A DNA stretch of 45,621 bases from Acidobacteriaceae bacterium (lineage in GTDB: Bacteria; Acidobacteriota; Terriglobia; Terriglobales; Acidobacteriaceae). Below the pieces are notes generated by a model. That model had not been told where the DNA came from and searched no databases. It was given only the letters and a program-made list of their open reading frames with translations. The stretch spans positions 1 to 45,621 of the forward strand of contig CAHJWI010000037.1 of NCBI GenBank assembly GCA_903642225.1, written 5' to 3'. Positions 9,901 to 18,223 of the stretch are shown here, in pieces (the first letter of the stretch is position 1; each line of letters starts with the position of its first letter). A program made the position numbers and the translations under genes.

Positions 9901-10692
9901 CGTCGGTCGATGGTATTCATACGCCGCCCCATGCAAGCTGTTCGTGCCCGACTTCGTCACCAGGCTCACCTGCGCTCCAGAGGAGCGGCCCGCATCAGCA
10001 TTTGCATTGCTCGTTGTCACGCGAAACTCTTCCGTAGAGTCCTGCGTCGCCCGCAGCACCCCTGTAAACGCCAATCCGCGGAGCTGGTCGTTGTCATCCA
10101 CACCGTCCAGCGTCACGTTGCTCTGATCCGACCGGCTGCCGTTCACCGATCCGCTTCGGCTATCCTGCAACGCCGGATCCGTGCCTGTCGGAACAGGTAC
10201 GAAAAACACGCCCGGGTTCAACGAAAGCAGATCCGGAAGGTTGCGCGTCTCGCTCGGCAGCGCCTGGATCGTTGCATTGTTCATCGAGTTCCCAATCGAC
10301 GCGTCTGTCGTATTCAACGTCTGTGCCGCCGTCGTCACATCCACCGTCACATCCGTGCCCGCGGGTGTTAGCGCGAAGTCCACCGTCGCCGGCTGATTCA
10401 CCAGGAGCTCCGCTATCTTGGTCTGCGTGCCAAAGCCCGGCGCCGTTACCGTAATCTCATACGTTGCCGGCGGGATCTGCTGCAGCTGGTAATCTCCGCT
10501 CGACTTTGATGTCGTGTTCAGCACTTGCCCGGCGGCCTTGTTAGTCAACTGCACCGCCGCTCCCGGCACCAACGCGCCGCTTGGGTCGCGAACCACGCCG
10601 CGCAAGGACGTTGTTGCGTTTTGGGCAAGAGTGGTGGCCGCCACGGCGAGCGTGACAACTGCAACGGGGGCAAAGGCACAAATGCGTCTCAT
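6964..10692 (-). CDS. Oar-like TonB-dependent outer-membrane receptor
   Basis: The protein has 1242 residues from the chosen ATG at 10692, which has GGAG seven bases upstream and is followed at once by a typical signal peptide ending TTLAQ. The open frame extends further upstream, but that part is basic, non-hydrophobic and looks non-coding. After the signal comes a carboxypeptidase-regulatory-like beta-sandwich (~28-105: RGVVRDPSGALVPGA ... GDYQLQQIPPATYEITV), then a plug domain and a very long beta-barrel ending in Phe (SLRYDF), the BAM recognition residue. Acidobacteria carry dozens of these receptors, generally assigned to import of large oligomers. The S9 peptidase gene that follows suggests a peptide substrate; this is an inference. 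Confidence 0.92.
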   Translation of the reverse strand: MRRICAFAPVAVVTLAVAATTLAQNATTSLRGVVRDPSGALVPGAAVQLTNKAAGQVLNTTSKSSGDYQLQQIPPATYEITVTAPGFGTQTKIAELLVNQPATVDFALTPAGTDVTVDVTTAAQTLNTTDASIGNSMNNATIQALPSETRNLPDLLSLNPGVFFVPVPTGTDPALQDSRSGSVNGSRSDQSNVTLDGVDDNDQLRGLAFTGVLRATQDSTEEFRVTTSNANADAGRSSGAQVSLVTKSGTNSLHGAAYEYHRPTFTVANDFFLKNAQIAAGQPNRPAKLIRNIFGGDLGGPIVKDKLFFFANYEGLRRAESAIVQRTTPTASYQQGILKYTGADGSVVSLTPQQVTQIDSTNGCGVCGTPSYTAGPGPNPNALAFFNSFPAANGAEMGDGLNTGSYTFSSPNPVTTNTTIVKFDYVPSAKHRLFARGNLQKDTTGGAEQFPGQGPSFELVDNSKGMTFGDTWTVTPNLVNDIRYGYIRQGYGRSGLGSGDYVSFRYLDTPTAQTRSTTTSVPVSNVIDNLNWVKGNHNIQVGGNWRLVHQNRSSDSNSFNSASSNPSWLGGKTPQPTLAGAQPVDGGFSTSYQQALANLLGTIPSVTNVSNYQVSSATNGTLLADGASIERHFKANEFEYYLQDSWRIQPNLTVTFGIRHTILQTPYETKGQQVMPTIDTHAWFMQREAAALQGQIYEPNLDFAPSGAFYGKPGYWAKSKNNIAPRFAIVYSPNPKTSIRAGAGMYFDHYGEGLVNTFDQNGSFGLATSVTNQAGIQKFSTSPRFTSRNTLPFSNGTGPATQAFPFTAPTGNFAITWGLDSKLKTPYTEAFDLSVQREIGGGFTLETAYVGRLGRHLLQSLDLAQPVDYTDPKGGGDYYAAAAQLSGLVDRNNGDNTSAVSAIPYFENVFPFMAGVDYAGESATQAIYTNEWAPYRSFLGGTTALADIDFYCVYGCPAGYQSKFWQNQFSSLYALSTIGMSYYNAGQVTLRHPMSHGFQADVSYTYSRSIDMGSDAERTSEFSNGVAAASSEIQNTWKPYLNRATSDFDITHNLTLNYVYQLPVGRGKASFGNSNGLVNALIGGWQSTGILRVTSGLPFSLIEPGWTTDWQITGFGVVTNKAGAKLRRHFDASGNPQFFDNASGINSGVTSGSPVRVEYPGEAGERNNFRGDGYFALDSGLNKSWKIESGDLRFAWEVYNVTNTFRFDPTSISNQLTGGNLGVATAQLGAPRRMQFSLRYDF

Positions 10693-11281
10693 CGAGCGTC
10701 TCCAAGGAAGAGTGCGGGCTTGAGGCGGGGTGCAGTGCATCCCCGGCTGTGACTGCTGTTCTATTTTGTGGTGGAGTCTTCTTGTTACAGGAAGGTGACC
10801 GGAAATGCAAATGTCGCACCCGGGGCGGTTGTGTCTTTGGCTCACACGACGGGTTGCTTGCTGCAGGAAGGTCCTGCGCAATGGCAATGAATCAATCGAG
10901 CACATACGCGAAGTTCTTCAACTGAGGCGATGGGCAGGAGTTCTCCGAGAGAATAAAGAACTCTCGGGATTCAGCGCGCTTTTCTCTCATCCTGAGTCAT
11001 TTTGACGTTACCAACTGCTCTCATCGTGTTGCCATCTAGATGAGGTTATGTATGGCTCGCAGATGCTAATGAGGTTCAGGGTCTCGAGTTCTACCCCAGA
11101 TCTATATGCGGACAGGTTCGACCCTGCGATCACAAGCGCTAAGTCAGAGATGTCCGTTCGTTTATTCCCCAGTGGTGATGCAGGTGGATGCCGGGACGAG
11201 GCGTCGACGCTATGCCAGTCGAGTACCGAGGTGGCATCAATGAAGGAAGAGAGAGGTGCCGATCAACTACCAAGCCCATCG
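10693..11281. other. Non-coding stretch between peptidase and receptor genes
   Basis: About 590 bases with no convincing gene on either strand. It holds the leader of the receptor transcribed leftward from 10692. One small inverted repeat is present (CCGAGAG at 10945-10951 and CTCTCGG at 10961-10967, nine-base loop) without a following T-run in either direction. No recognisable promoter was assigned. Confidence 0.5.
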
Positions 11282-13468
11282 CTACTTTGTGACACTTCCC
11301 TGAAAAGCCGCATGCAGAAACTGCACGATGCGTTGCCGCGCGTCGAAGCCGTGCCAGGGCTCAGTACTGCTGCCTCCGTAGATGCCGTTCGCCAAGGGAC
11401 CATGGTCTTCTCGCGGGTATGTGACCAGTTCGACCGGCACGTTCGCCTGACGTAAGGCGTGGTACATCTCCTGCGATTGCCCCAGCGGATCAACGGTATC
11501 GCTTTCGCCCTGGATCAACAGGAACGGCGTCTTCGCGCGGGCAATGCCGGCAAGCGGACTCTGACGCCACGCATCTTCGTGGTGTTCCCACGGATAACCG
11601 TAGAACCAGCGGTCATAGTAGGAACCCCGCTCCGTGCCGTACTCGCTGACCTGGTCGATCACCGGCGCGGCGCTGACAATCGCTTTGAAGCGGTCCGTAC
11701 GCGACTCGGCAAAGCCTGCCATTTCACCACCGTAACTGTAGCCGATCAGGGCCATGCGCGCAGGATCAATGGGTTCGGTCTTAAGTACGAAGTCGACACC
11801 GGCCATGATGTCACGAAAATCGCCGCCGCCAAGGTCGTTCTTGTTAGCAGCGGCAAATGCCGTGCCGTAACCGACGCTGCCGCGCGGGTTTGGACGGAGC
11901 ACCGCCCAGCCCTGCCCAAGCAGAAATTGCGCGAACGGATCGAAGCGGTCGTTAAATGAGCCGGTCGGCCCGCCGTGCACCTCCACCACCAATGGAACCT
12001 TGCTGCCCGCGGGCACTTGTGGCAGGTATAGTAGACCTTCAATCGGGAGGTGATCGCTTTTCCAGTGCACGCGTTTTGCCGCGACGGCTGTCGTGTTCTC
12101 CGGCACTAGCTTCGGTAGTAGAAGCACGCGCGGCGTTGCCGTCAGTTGGTCAGCGAAGTACATCGTCTGCGGGTGCGAACCGTCGCTGCCCAGAAACACC
12201 CATCCGGTTTCCTTTTCATTTGTCTCCACCACGGCGATGACTGCTACCGGTAAGTGAAGCATCTGTGGCGCGTTACGCTGTTGTCCGAACCGGGCCAGTG
12301 TAACGTCAACACCGGTCTCGACAAGTTGGTCTGTTTCGCCGTCACTCCGGGTCAGCGGACCGGCATATCCAAGACTGCTGTTCAATCCGTCCGACAGATT
12401 GGTCGTGACCCCGGTGCTTAGGTTGTAATCGTAAAGGTCGCGAACACCCGGCGGCGCATCCTTCGCCGCCTGCGCGTGAAAGACGACTCGCCGACCATCC
12501 CTGGACCACACAGCCGCGCCTATGGTTGGCGGCAAAGCAGGCAGCATCTCGACGTGCGCAGGATCTGCCGGATTGAGAAGCGCAGCACTGTTAGCCGGGT
12601 GTAGATCGCCGACGCCGTTTTGCGCCGCCGAGACAACAAGCAGTCGCGTCGATTCCGGGCTCCACGCCACATCGCGCACGTCCGCCGAAGCCGCCGTCGC
12701 GGTCAGCTTGCCGGTTGCGGGATTAAGCAAGTACAGCCGCGTTCCGTGCGGATCGTGGTCCACCCACTCGGCATCGGCTTTTGCGTCCTTCAACCGCTTT
12801 TCGCCTGGCGTCTGCGGATCCTGGATGAGCACGGCGACCGTCGTGCCATCAGGCGACACGGCATAGCCGCTCACATCAGCGGGGATGGGTTCCACTGGAG
12901 CGTCGGCCGGTTTGGGCGTGACGGTCTTGCTGCCCTGCGCCGGCGCAGCCTCGGAGGCAGACCGCTGAGCCTCCGCCTGCACGGCATCCAGCGAAATGGC
13001 ATCGGCGCGTTTGGACACATCTGCGGCGGGCAGCACCTTGAGGTCAAAGGCCTTAGCTTCGCCGCCATGCATAGGCAGGCGATACAACACAGTGTGCTCG
13101 CCTCGGTGCGCCTTGAACAGAAGACTTTCGCCGTCGGGCATCCACACCGGCTCGCCTTCACCATGCTTGTCGCTTTCCGGCGAGTAGGTGAGCTGGCGCG
13201 GCGATCCACCGCGAGTATCGATCAGCCAGAGATGCCCCTTTCCTCCGTCTGCCGTGCTGTCCCCGATCACGACAACCACGGAGCGCCCATCTGGAGATAG
13301 CTGCGGATCGGCTATGCTGCGGAAGTGCCGCAAATCCTCGTTGCCTGGCAGCTTTGCCTGCGCAGCACTGCGGACCGTGCAAGCGGCGAGCGCGAGCAGG
13401 ACAGTGCCTCCGTACACACCAGAACTCATACGGCTAAGACGGAAATCGAAGAGCCACCGACGTGACAT
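11282..13468 (-). CDS. Secreted S9-family peptidase (second copy)
   Basis: The protein has 728 residues. The N-terminus has a hydrophobic signal (~residues 17-30) with a lipobox-like L-A-A-C at 27-30, and also an A-Q-A site at 36-38, so it is either a lipoprotein or an ordinary secreted protein. A beta-propeller spans ~45-455 and the alpha/beta-hydrolase domain ~465-725. The triad is S578 in GYSYGG, D657 in GESD and H689 in EDHG. It is related to the 4.75-6.88 kb peptidase by family but is clearly diverged. ATG 13468 has GGAGG only three bases upstream, which is short; an internal ATG at 13429 lacks a ribosome binding site. It probably degrades peptides in the periplasm or at the envelope. 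Confidence 0.9.
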   Translation of the reverse strand: MSRRWLFDFRLSRMSSGVYGGTVLLALAACTVRSAAQAKLPGNEDLRHFRSIADPQLSPDGRSVVVVIGDSTADGGKGHLWLIDTRGGSPRQLTYSPESDKHGEGEPVWMPDGESLLFKAHRGEHTVLYRLPMHGGEAKAFDLKVLPAADVSKRADAISLDAVQAEAQRSASEAAPAQGSKTVTPKPADAPVEPIPADVSGYAVSPDGTTVAVLIQDPQTPGEKRLKDAKADAEWVDHDPHGTRLYLLNPATGKLTATAASADVRDVAWSPESTRLLVVSAAQNGVGDLHPANSAALLNPADPAHVEMLPALPPTIGAAVWSRDGRRVVFHAQAAKDAPPGVRDLYDYNLSTGVTTNLSDGLNSSLGYAGPLTRSDGETDQLVETGVDVTLARFGQQRNAPQMLHLPVAVIAVVETNEKETGWVFLGSDGSHPQTMYFADQLTATPRVLLLPKLVPENTTAVAAKRVHWKSDHLPIEGLLYLPQVPAGSKVPLVVEVHGGPTGSFNDRFDPFAQFLLGQGWAVLRPNPRGSVGYGTAFAAANKNDLGGGDFRDIMAGVDFVLKTEPIDPARMALIGYSYGGEMAGFAESRTDRFKAIVSAAPVIDQVSEYGTERGSYYDRWFYGYPWEHHEDAWRQSPLAGIARAKTPFLLIQGESDTVDPLGQSQEMYHALRQANVPVELVTYPREDHGPLANGIYGGSSTEPWHGFDARQRIVQFLHAAFQGSVTK

Positions 13469-14052
13469 AAGCCTCCAACATTTGCGTTTGCAGCCCCGGC
13501 CGCTTCGTCAGGATAATCTACGGCCTTGCAGCGGATGCGCCATGTCTAGCGATGCACCACTTTTAACCCTCTATCACAAGCGCCACATGCTCTATGCAGA
13601 GATTTCCATAGCGGATCACCCTTCACCGCGAACAGTTCGCCGGCTTCCACAGTGCCGAATCCGCCTCATTGTCGTTGACTAGTCGGTTCAGCTTTATTCG
13701 ACTCCTGAGCTACCCATCTGGCACACGACGGTGACACTAGACGGCCTTTTCCCACGGAACGCTCCGAGCAGGCCTTCTGTCGGGAATTTGCGTCGCAAGC
13801 ATTGCGGCCATTCACATAGGAGTTTTCCTAGTAGCTTAGTGTGCCAATAATGCGATCAGCTTATGCCATTTAGTCCGGCAGTTTACATTGGCGCTGATGC
13901 GGTAGAGCCTGTTTGGGGTGCGATCCAGGTACCGGTGATAAATCTCATGTCTGCAAAACCGTTCCCAAGCAGCAGCAGAAATATTCTCGCCAGAACGCCC
14001 CGCGGCTGGTACGCTTGCGCCACTTAGCTACCCGCACACAGGAGACGCTCAA
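13469..14052. other. Intergenic stretch, no gene recognised
   Basis: About 580 bases between divergently transcribed genes. It should hold the promoters of the S9 peptidase (leftward) and of the SnoaL-like gene (rightward). I found no conserved protein fragment in any frame, no clear promoter consensus and no tandem repeat. The last bases contain the AGGAGA ribosome binding site for the gene starting at 14053. Confidence 0.4.
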
Positions 14053-14577
14053 ATGCACGCACCGCTTCGTACGTCCGTGTTGTTTCTTTCCGCATTCCTG
14101 CCCACAGCTCTTTCCACCGCCTGCTATGGGCAGCAAGCAGACGGGGCCACTCAGGACAGGGCCGCCATTCAGGCCATGGTGCAGGACGAGCAGGACGCCT
14201 GGAACCATGGCGATGCCAAGGCCTTCTCTGCCCACTTTGCGGCGGACGGCAGCTTTACCAACATTGCCGGGATGCAGACCTATGGCCGCGAGTCCTTTGA
14301 GAAGCAACACGCCTTCATCTTTTCGACGAGATACAAAGGCAGCTATAACGAGCTACATATTGGCAAGCTGCACTTTGTACGGCCGGATGTCGCGATAGTT
14401 GATTTAGACACGACACTTGCAAAGATCTCTACGCTGTCACCTGGTGCCGTCCTCTTTCCGGATGGCGCGCTGCATACGAAGATGCAGCTTGTGCTTTCCA
14501 AAGAGAACGGCGCATGGCAGATCGACTCTTTCCACAATGTTATGGTGAACCCGAACGCGGCCGGCCCGCCGAAGTAA
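14053..14577 (+). CDS. Secreted SgcJ/EcaC-type SnoaL-like protein
   Basis: The protein has 174 residues: a signal peptide (~1-26, ending TACYGQQ) and a single cone-shaped SnoaL/DUF4440-like domain (~32-165). Recognisable elements are the initial helix (IQAMVQDEQDAWNHGDAKAF), the strand DGSFTNIAGM, the YGRESFEKQH helix, and the terminal KENGAWQIDSFHN. This is the SgcJ/EcaC-like group of NTF2-fold proteins. They are often annotated as oxidoreductases, but no catalytic residues or cofactor can be read here. Start ATG has AGGAG eleven bases ahead. It converges with the winged-helix protein on the other strand. Function in vivo is unknown; a small-molecule-binding role is the safest statement. Confidence 0.8.
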   Translation: MHAPLRTSVLFLSAFLPTALSTACYGQQADGATQDRAAIQAMVQDEQDAWNHGDAKAFSAHFAADGSFTNIAGMQTYGRESFEKQHAFIFSTRYKGSYNELHIGKLHFVRPDVAIVDLDTTLAKISTLSPGAVLFPDGALHTKMQLVLSKENGAWQIDSFHNVMVNPNAAGPPK

Positions 14578-14750
14578 AGCCTGGGCAGCAGCTGCATCTC
14601 GGCGGGTTCCCATCGCACCGCGAGTTCCAAGCTGAAGTGAACCGAGCCGGATGTCAATACACGAAGGTTCGTTGTAGGCCCCGTAGTCTCCAAACCTAGC
14701 CAAAGCGGCCAGATCATCCGCAATGTTGGGTCTACTGAAAGGCCAGCTTG

Positions 14751-16139
14751 TCAGCGTGTTTTTCTCCACGCAAGGATTTTAGGGCGCCCCGCACTTGATC
14801 CCAAGTTGTTCGTCGTCAAAACGACCTCAAAATGAGGAATATGTTCTTTTGTCGCTCCGATCCCGGCGAGAAAGGGAATGAACTGAGAGTCATCCATTAT
14901 GAAGTCAGTGGCCGCTTCTGTTCCCGACATGGAGGTGCCTTCCAGAATGAGGGCGTTTCCATCACCCGTCACATTGGGTTGATAAGCCACGACACCGAAA
15001 ACCTCACGATTGGGATTCCCATGTAGAAAAGCCCATCGTTCAGGTTCGCCATTCGCTGGGTGGCGATTTACAACTGCGAGGTACCGTGTGTAATAGTCCT
15101 GTAGAACGAAGTTCATGTCCTTTTCAAAGAGCTCCACCCAAGGGTCGGCAGTGGAAGCACCCAACAAGATCACATTTCCGGTTTTGAAATCGTTCGGCCG
15201 TAGATCGCGGGCATAACGAATGTCTAGCCCGCTCTTTGCAAGACGTGCACGTTCTTGCATATGGAGAACAGCTTCTACATCCACCATCGAGGTGTACCGA
15301 CGACTCGCAAGATCAAGCATCGGGGTCGCTTGAAACGTCGGTGGTCCCTGCTGTCGAGCCTCGCTTACGCCGGCCCGATACTTGCCATCCAGGTAGCTCT
15401 TTAGGTCGATTCGTTCACCTGAAAAGTTCTCGTACATGACCAGGCCAGAATCAGGCATGACCATCAAGCTTTTAACGCCTGGCGTGAGCAGGCCTCCCCA
15501 AAATCTCGAGAGCACAGGATCTCCGGATTTTTCTGGTGTCGCCGCTGCCGTTTGCAGGTGGAGACTATGCAGCCAGGTCGCTCCCCATGTAACGATCAGC
15601 ACGCTGAGGAGCAGCCAAGGCAAAAGTGTTAAGGACCATGCCGCTGAGATCGTAGAAGGCGCAGTCAGTGGGGCAGGTTCGTTCTGACTTTGTTCCGCTC
15701 CCAGTTCGCCAACGATGACCTCGCGATGGCTTACCACCACTTTTGTTTCTGAGAACAGCGGCACGTAGCTGCCACGCGGAATGCTGATTCTTAGTGGTTC
15801 ATCCCTGCCCTCTTCTGAGAAATACTGATCCAGGCGTTGCCGCAGCCTGCTTGCCTGGCTGCGCACAATGCCGTCGATGGAAGAATCGTAGTCCTTGGCG
15901 CGACCGAATACGGAACAGCCAATCCTTTGTTCGTTCAACTTGTCCGCAGTGCCCTTAAATGACATCTCGCAGATGTAGGTCAGCAACGCCCCTAGCCGCT
16001 CACTTTTCGCGAAAGGAATCGAACGCAGAACCCGTTGCAGGAGTTCACGCCGGTACGCTTCAGAACTAAAAATGTCCGAAGACCGCGGATGGGTCTGATC
16101 AGTAGCCGCCTCGGAGTGTAGAACCGCAGATTCCTTCAT
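14751..16139 (-). CDS. CadC-like winged-helix membrane protein
   Basis: The protein has 462 residues. Residues ~30-130 form a winged-helix-like DNA-binding region of a type frequent in acidobacteria (LLTYICEMSFKGTADKLNE, FGRAKDYDSSIDGIVRSQ, RQRLDQYF, LRISIPRGSYVPLF). The RSQASRLRQRL helix would be the recognition helix. One transmembrane segment lies at ~168-190. Residues ~205-460 form a periplasmic domain of unknown ligand with several short motifs (MVMPDSGLVMYENFSGE, GNVILLGASTADPWVELF). The layout copies ToxR/CadC one-component regulators, which bind DNA while embedded in the membrane. No ribosome binding site is evident before ATG 16139. Target genes are unknown; the nearest co-oriented operon is the arabinofuranosidase locus upstream. 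Confidence 0.75.
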   Translation of the reverse strand: MKESAVLHSEAATDQTHPRSSDIFSSEAYRRELLQRVLRSIPFAKSERLGALLTYICEMSFKGTADKLNEQRIGCSVFGRAKDYDSSIDGIVRSQASRLRQRLDQYFSEEGRDEPLRISIPRGSYVPLFSETKVVVSHREVIVGELGAEQSQNEPAPLTAPSTISAAWSLTLLPWLLLSVLIVTWGATWLHSLHLQTAAATPEKSGDPVLSRFWGGLLTPGVKSLMVMPDSGLVMYENFSGERIDLKSYLDGKYRAGVSEARQQGPPTFQATPMLDLASRRYTSMVDVEAVLHMQERARLAKSGLDIRYARDLRPNDFKTGNVILLGASTADPWVELFEKDMNFVLQDYYTRYLAVVNRHPANGEPERWAFLHGNPNREVFGVVAYQPNVTGDGNALILEGTSMSGTEAATDFIMDDSQFIPFLAGIGATKEHIPHFEVVLTTNNLGSSAGRPKILAWRKTR

Positions 16140-16225
16140 AGGAGATGCACAAGTCTAGCCAGATCAGATGAAGATCAGGTCAATCGTGCCGACCACGGCA
16201 GCTTCTTGCAAGCACACGTCAGTCG

Positions 16226-18223
16226 CTATACCTCAGGGAAAGCTGTCACTCGCAGGCGGGCAGAGCCGTAAGGCTGAAGCTCCAGGACTTCCTTTTGCGC
16301 CATTTCGTTTGCACCTCCAACCGGAACGGGACCAGCGACGCCATCTTCAGCAACCCAGCTCGCCACACGTCGGGCTTCTACCCGCAACACCACTGGCGGC
16401 TTGTCTGCACTGAATGGAATAGCCGGCGTTTCCCGTTCGATGACCTGTATCAGTGCTCCGTTCAGCAGCAGGCCGTAGTTCCAGGGCTTTGCTGGAAAAA
16501 CCTGCCAGTCGGAAGTTTGACCCCGCTCCGCCAGTTGAACCCAGTTCCCGCCCGCGGACAGGCTAAATACCACGGGTCCACGCACAAGTGTGACCGCCCC
16601 GCGATACCCCCGCTCGACACGTACCGCCATTGGTAGCTGCAAGTCGATCCGATCGCCATCACGCCAGACACGCCGAATGCTTAAAAAGCTGCCGGGCTTT
16701 TCTGAATTTTTGAAGCCCCGTCCGTTTATTGTGACCTGAGCACCCTGAGCCCACTCGGGGATACGCAACTGCAAGGGAGCCTCCACCGGTTCTTTCAAGG
16801 CTAAGCTGATTCGCACAGACTCCTTGAACGGATACTCGGTTCGCACGCTTACGACTATCGGACGGTCCATCAGTGTTGCGTGGACATCGCAGGGAGCATA
16901 CAGGCATGCTGCAAGACCCCCGTCTGCCGTACTCATCCATGTGTGAGCGGCAAACTTCGGCCAGCCTTGGTGAAAATTTGCGGTGCAGCAGCCGAAGTTT
17001 GGTTCCAACCCAAAGAGGTTCGATTCCGGCCCGTTCGTCGTCCACGGCTTTGTCAGCAGCGCTGCCTCGACCTGATTGCATTGCTGGTCGTATTGATGCG
17101 CCCACATGCCTTCGTCAAAAGTCCCAGGCAGAGCGTTAAACGCAATCCTTTCAATCCGATCTGCAATCGACGGGTCGCCAAAGGTCGCTAGCGCAACCTC
17201 CAGCGAATACAGCGTCTCCACAACGGTGCACAGTTCCGTACCTTGAGTCTGCTCAAGACCAGCAAGCTGTTCGTCACAGGAGAACATCCCGTTCGGCAAA
17301 CCGTGATACCGGTCCAGTTCAGCCAATTGATGATGAAAGTTGGCCATTTCACCGCTTTTGTCGCCATTCGCGCGGAACCTAACAGCAGCTACTTTCAATG
17401 CCTGCCCATGGTTTACGCCATGCGTCTGCATCTTTTCGGCGCGGTCGCCATGCCGTGCTTCTTCCTCCAGAGTCCGCCGCGATGTGACACCGGTGTGGCG
17501 GAATGGGTGAAATGCCACGGTCCAGTCGTAACCTTGCTTTCCAAGAAGACGTATCAGATCGAGCAGGAAACTTTCACCTGTGCGGTCGTGAAGCCACTCA
17601 GCAACATGCGCCTGATCCTGCCAGCGATAGATGCCCCAGTCTTCGAGAGGCTTATCGGGAAGAGCGCTGAGTTGATACCGAAAATACCGGGTGAGCACCT
17701 TCAGAACCCGTACGTCGCCCGTGGCATCGTAGAACTGCGCAAGTGCCTTTGTCATGACCATGCGCGGCCACCAGTCTTCATTGCCGGCTGGGCCGATCAT
17801 GCCGCTGGGCTGTTGGTGTGTCAGGGCCCATTCCACAAACCGCATTGCTTTGGCTTTGAGGGACTGGTCATTCAGCGACCATGCGAGCGGTATAAGGCCG
17901 TCCAGGTAGTACGGCCCGCGTTCCCAGCTCTCACCGGAACCACCGAGCCAGCCACTTTGGGGTCCCACACTGGGCCAGAACTCTTCAAGATGTCCAGACA
18001 GGCCGTTTGCTTGAATGGTCAATTGCCGCAGGAGCCAACCTTGTGGCTGGATACTGCCTAGAGAGAGAGGACGCAGCACTGTAGGTGCCAGGCCCTCACC
18101 ATCATGTTTCTGCTGACTTGTCCCTTGTTGAAAGGCACCAAAGGCTGTCAGGCAAAGAGTAGCGGCACTCCGTTTGGCAAAATCCCGACGTGTCGAGTGG
18201 GGCGGCGTGTAGCTAGAACTCAA
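16226..18223 (-). CDS. Tat-exported GH127-type beta-L-arabinofuranosidase (DUF1680)
   Basis: I chose the TTG at 18223 (665 residues), which has GGAG six bases upstream; another in-frame TTG lies at 18235 without such a site. A twin-arginine signal (STRRDFAKRSAATLCL) starts the protein. The rest is the DUF1680/GH127 fold: an (alpha/alpha)6 barrel to ~residue 430, then beta-sandwich domains. Counted from 18235, E334-x-C336 (TELCT) and C416-C417 (FGCC) match the zinc ligands and nucleophilic cysteine of the Bifidobacterium enzyme HypBA1. E322 in CDEQL is a possible acid/base residue. It would release L-arabinose from arabinosides in the periplasm. The start lies inside the last codons of the TonB receptor gene, an 11-base overlap, so the two are coupled. 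Confidence 0.85.
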   Translation of the reverse strand: MSSSYTPPHSTRRDFAKRSAATLCLTAFGAFQQGTSQQKHDGEGLAPTVLRPLSLGSIQPQGWLLRQLTIQANGLSGHLEEFWPSVGPQSGWLGGSGESWERGPYYLDGLIPLAWSLNDQSLKAKAMRFVEWALTHQQPSGMIGPAGNEDWWPRMVMTKALAQFYDATGDVRVLKVLTRYFRYQLSALPDKPLEDWGIYRWQDQAHVAEWLHDRTGESFLLDLIRLLGKQGYDWTVAFHPFRHTGVTSRRTLEEEARHGDRAEKMQTHGVNHGQALKVAAVRFRANGDKSGEMANFHHQLAELDRYHGLPNGMFSCDEQLAGLEQTQGTELCTVVETLYSLEVALATFGDPSIADRIERIAFNALPGTFDEGMWAHQYDQQCNQVEAALLTKPWTTNGPESNLFGLEPNFGCCTANFHQGWPKFAAHTWMSTADGGLAACLYAPCDVHATLMDRPIVVSVRTEYPFKESVRISLALKEPVEAPLQLRIPEWAQGAQVTINGRGFKNSEKPGSFLSIRRVWRDGDRIDLQLPMAVRVERGYRGAVTLVRGPVVFSLSAGGNWVQLAERGQTSDWQVFPAKPWNYGLLLNGALIQVIERETPAIPFSADKPPVVLRVEARRVASWVAEDGVAGPVPVGGANEMAQKEVLELQPYGSARLRVTAFPEV

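Noticed and set aside
9688..10371. Long plus-strand open frame inside the first TonB receptor, and similar ones at 5086-5646 and 5647-6525
   Set aside because: These are antisense to intact, clearly recognised genes, are rich in Arg, Cys and His, and show no family motifs. They come from the codon bias of G+C-rich genes.
10693..10905. Longer N-terminus for the first TonB receptor
   Set aside because: The added residues are basic, lack a signal peptide and lie ahead of a proper ribosome binding site and a typical signal peptide starting at 10692.
10945..10967. Inverted repeat CCGAGAG/CTCTCGG as a terminator of the S9 peptidase gene
   Set aside because: Stem of only seven bases, nine-base loop, more than 300 bases beyond the stop codon and no T-run.
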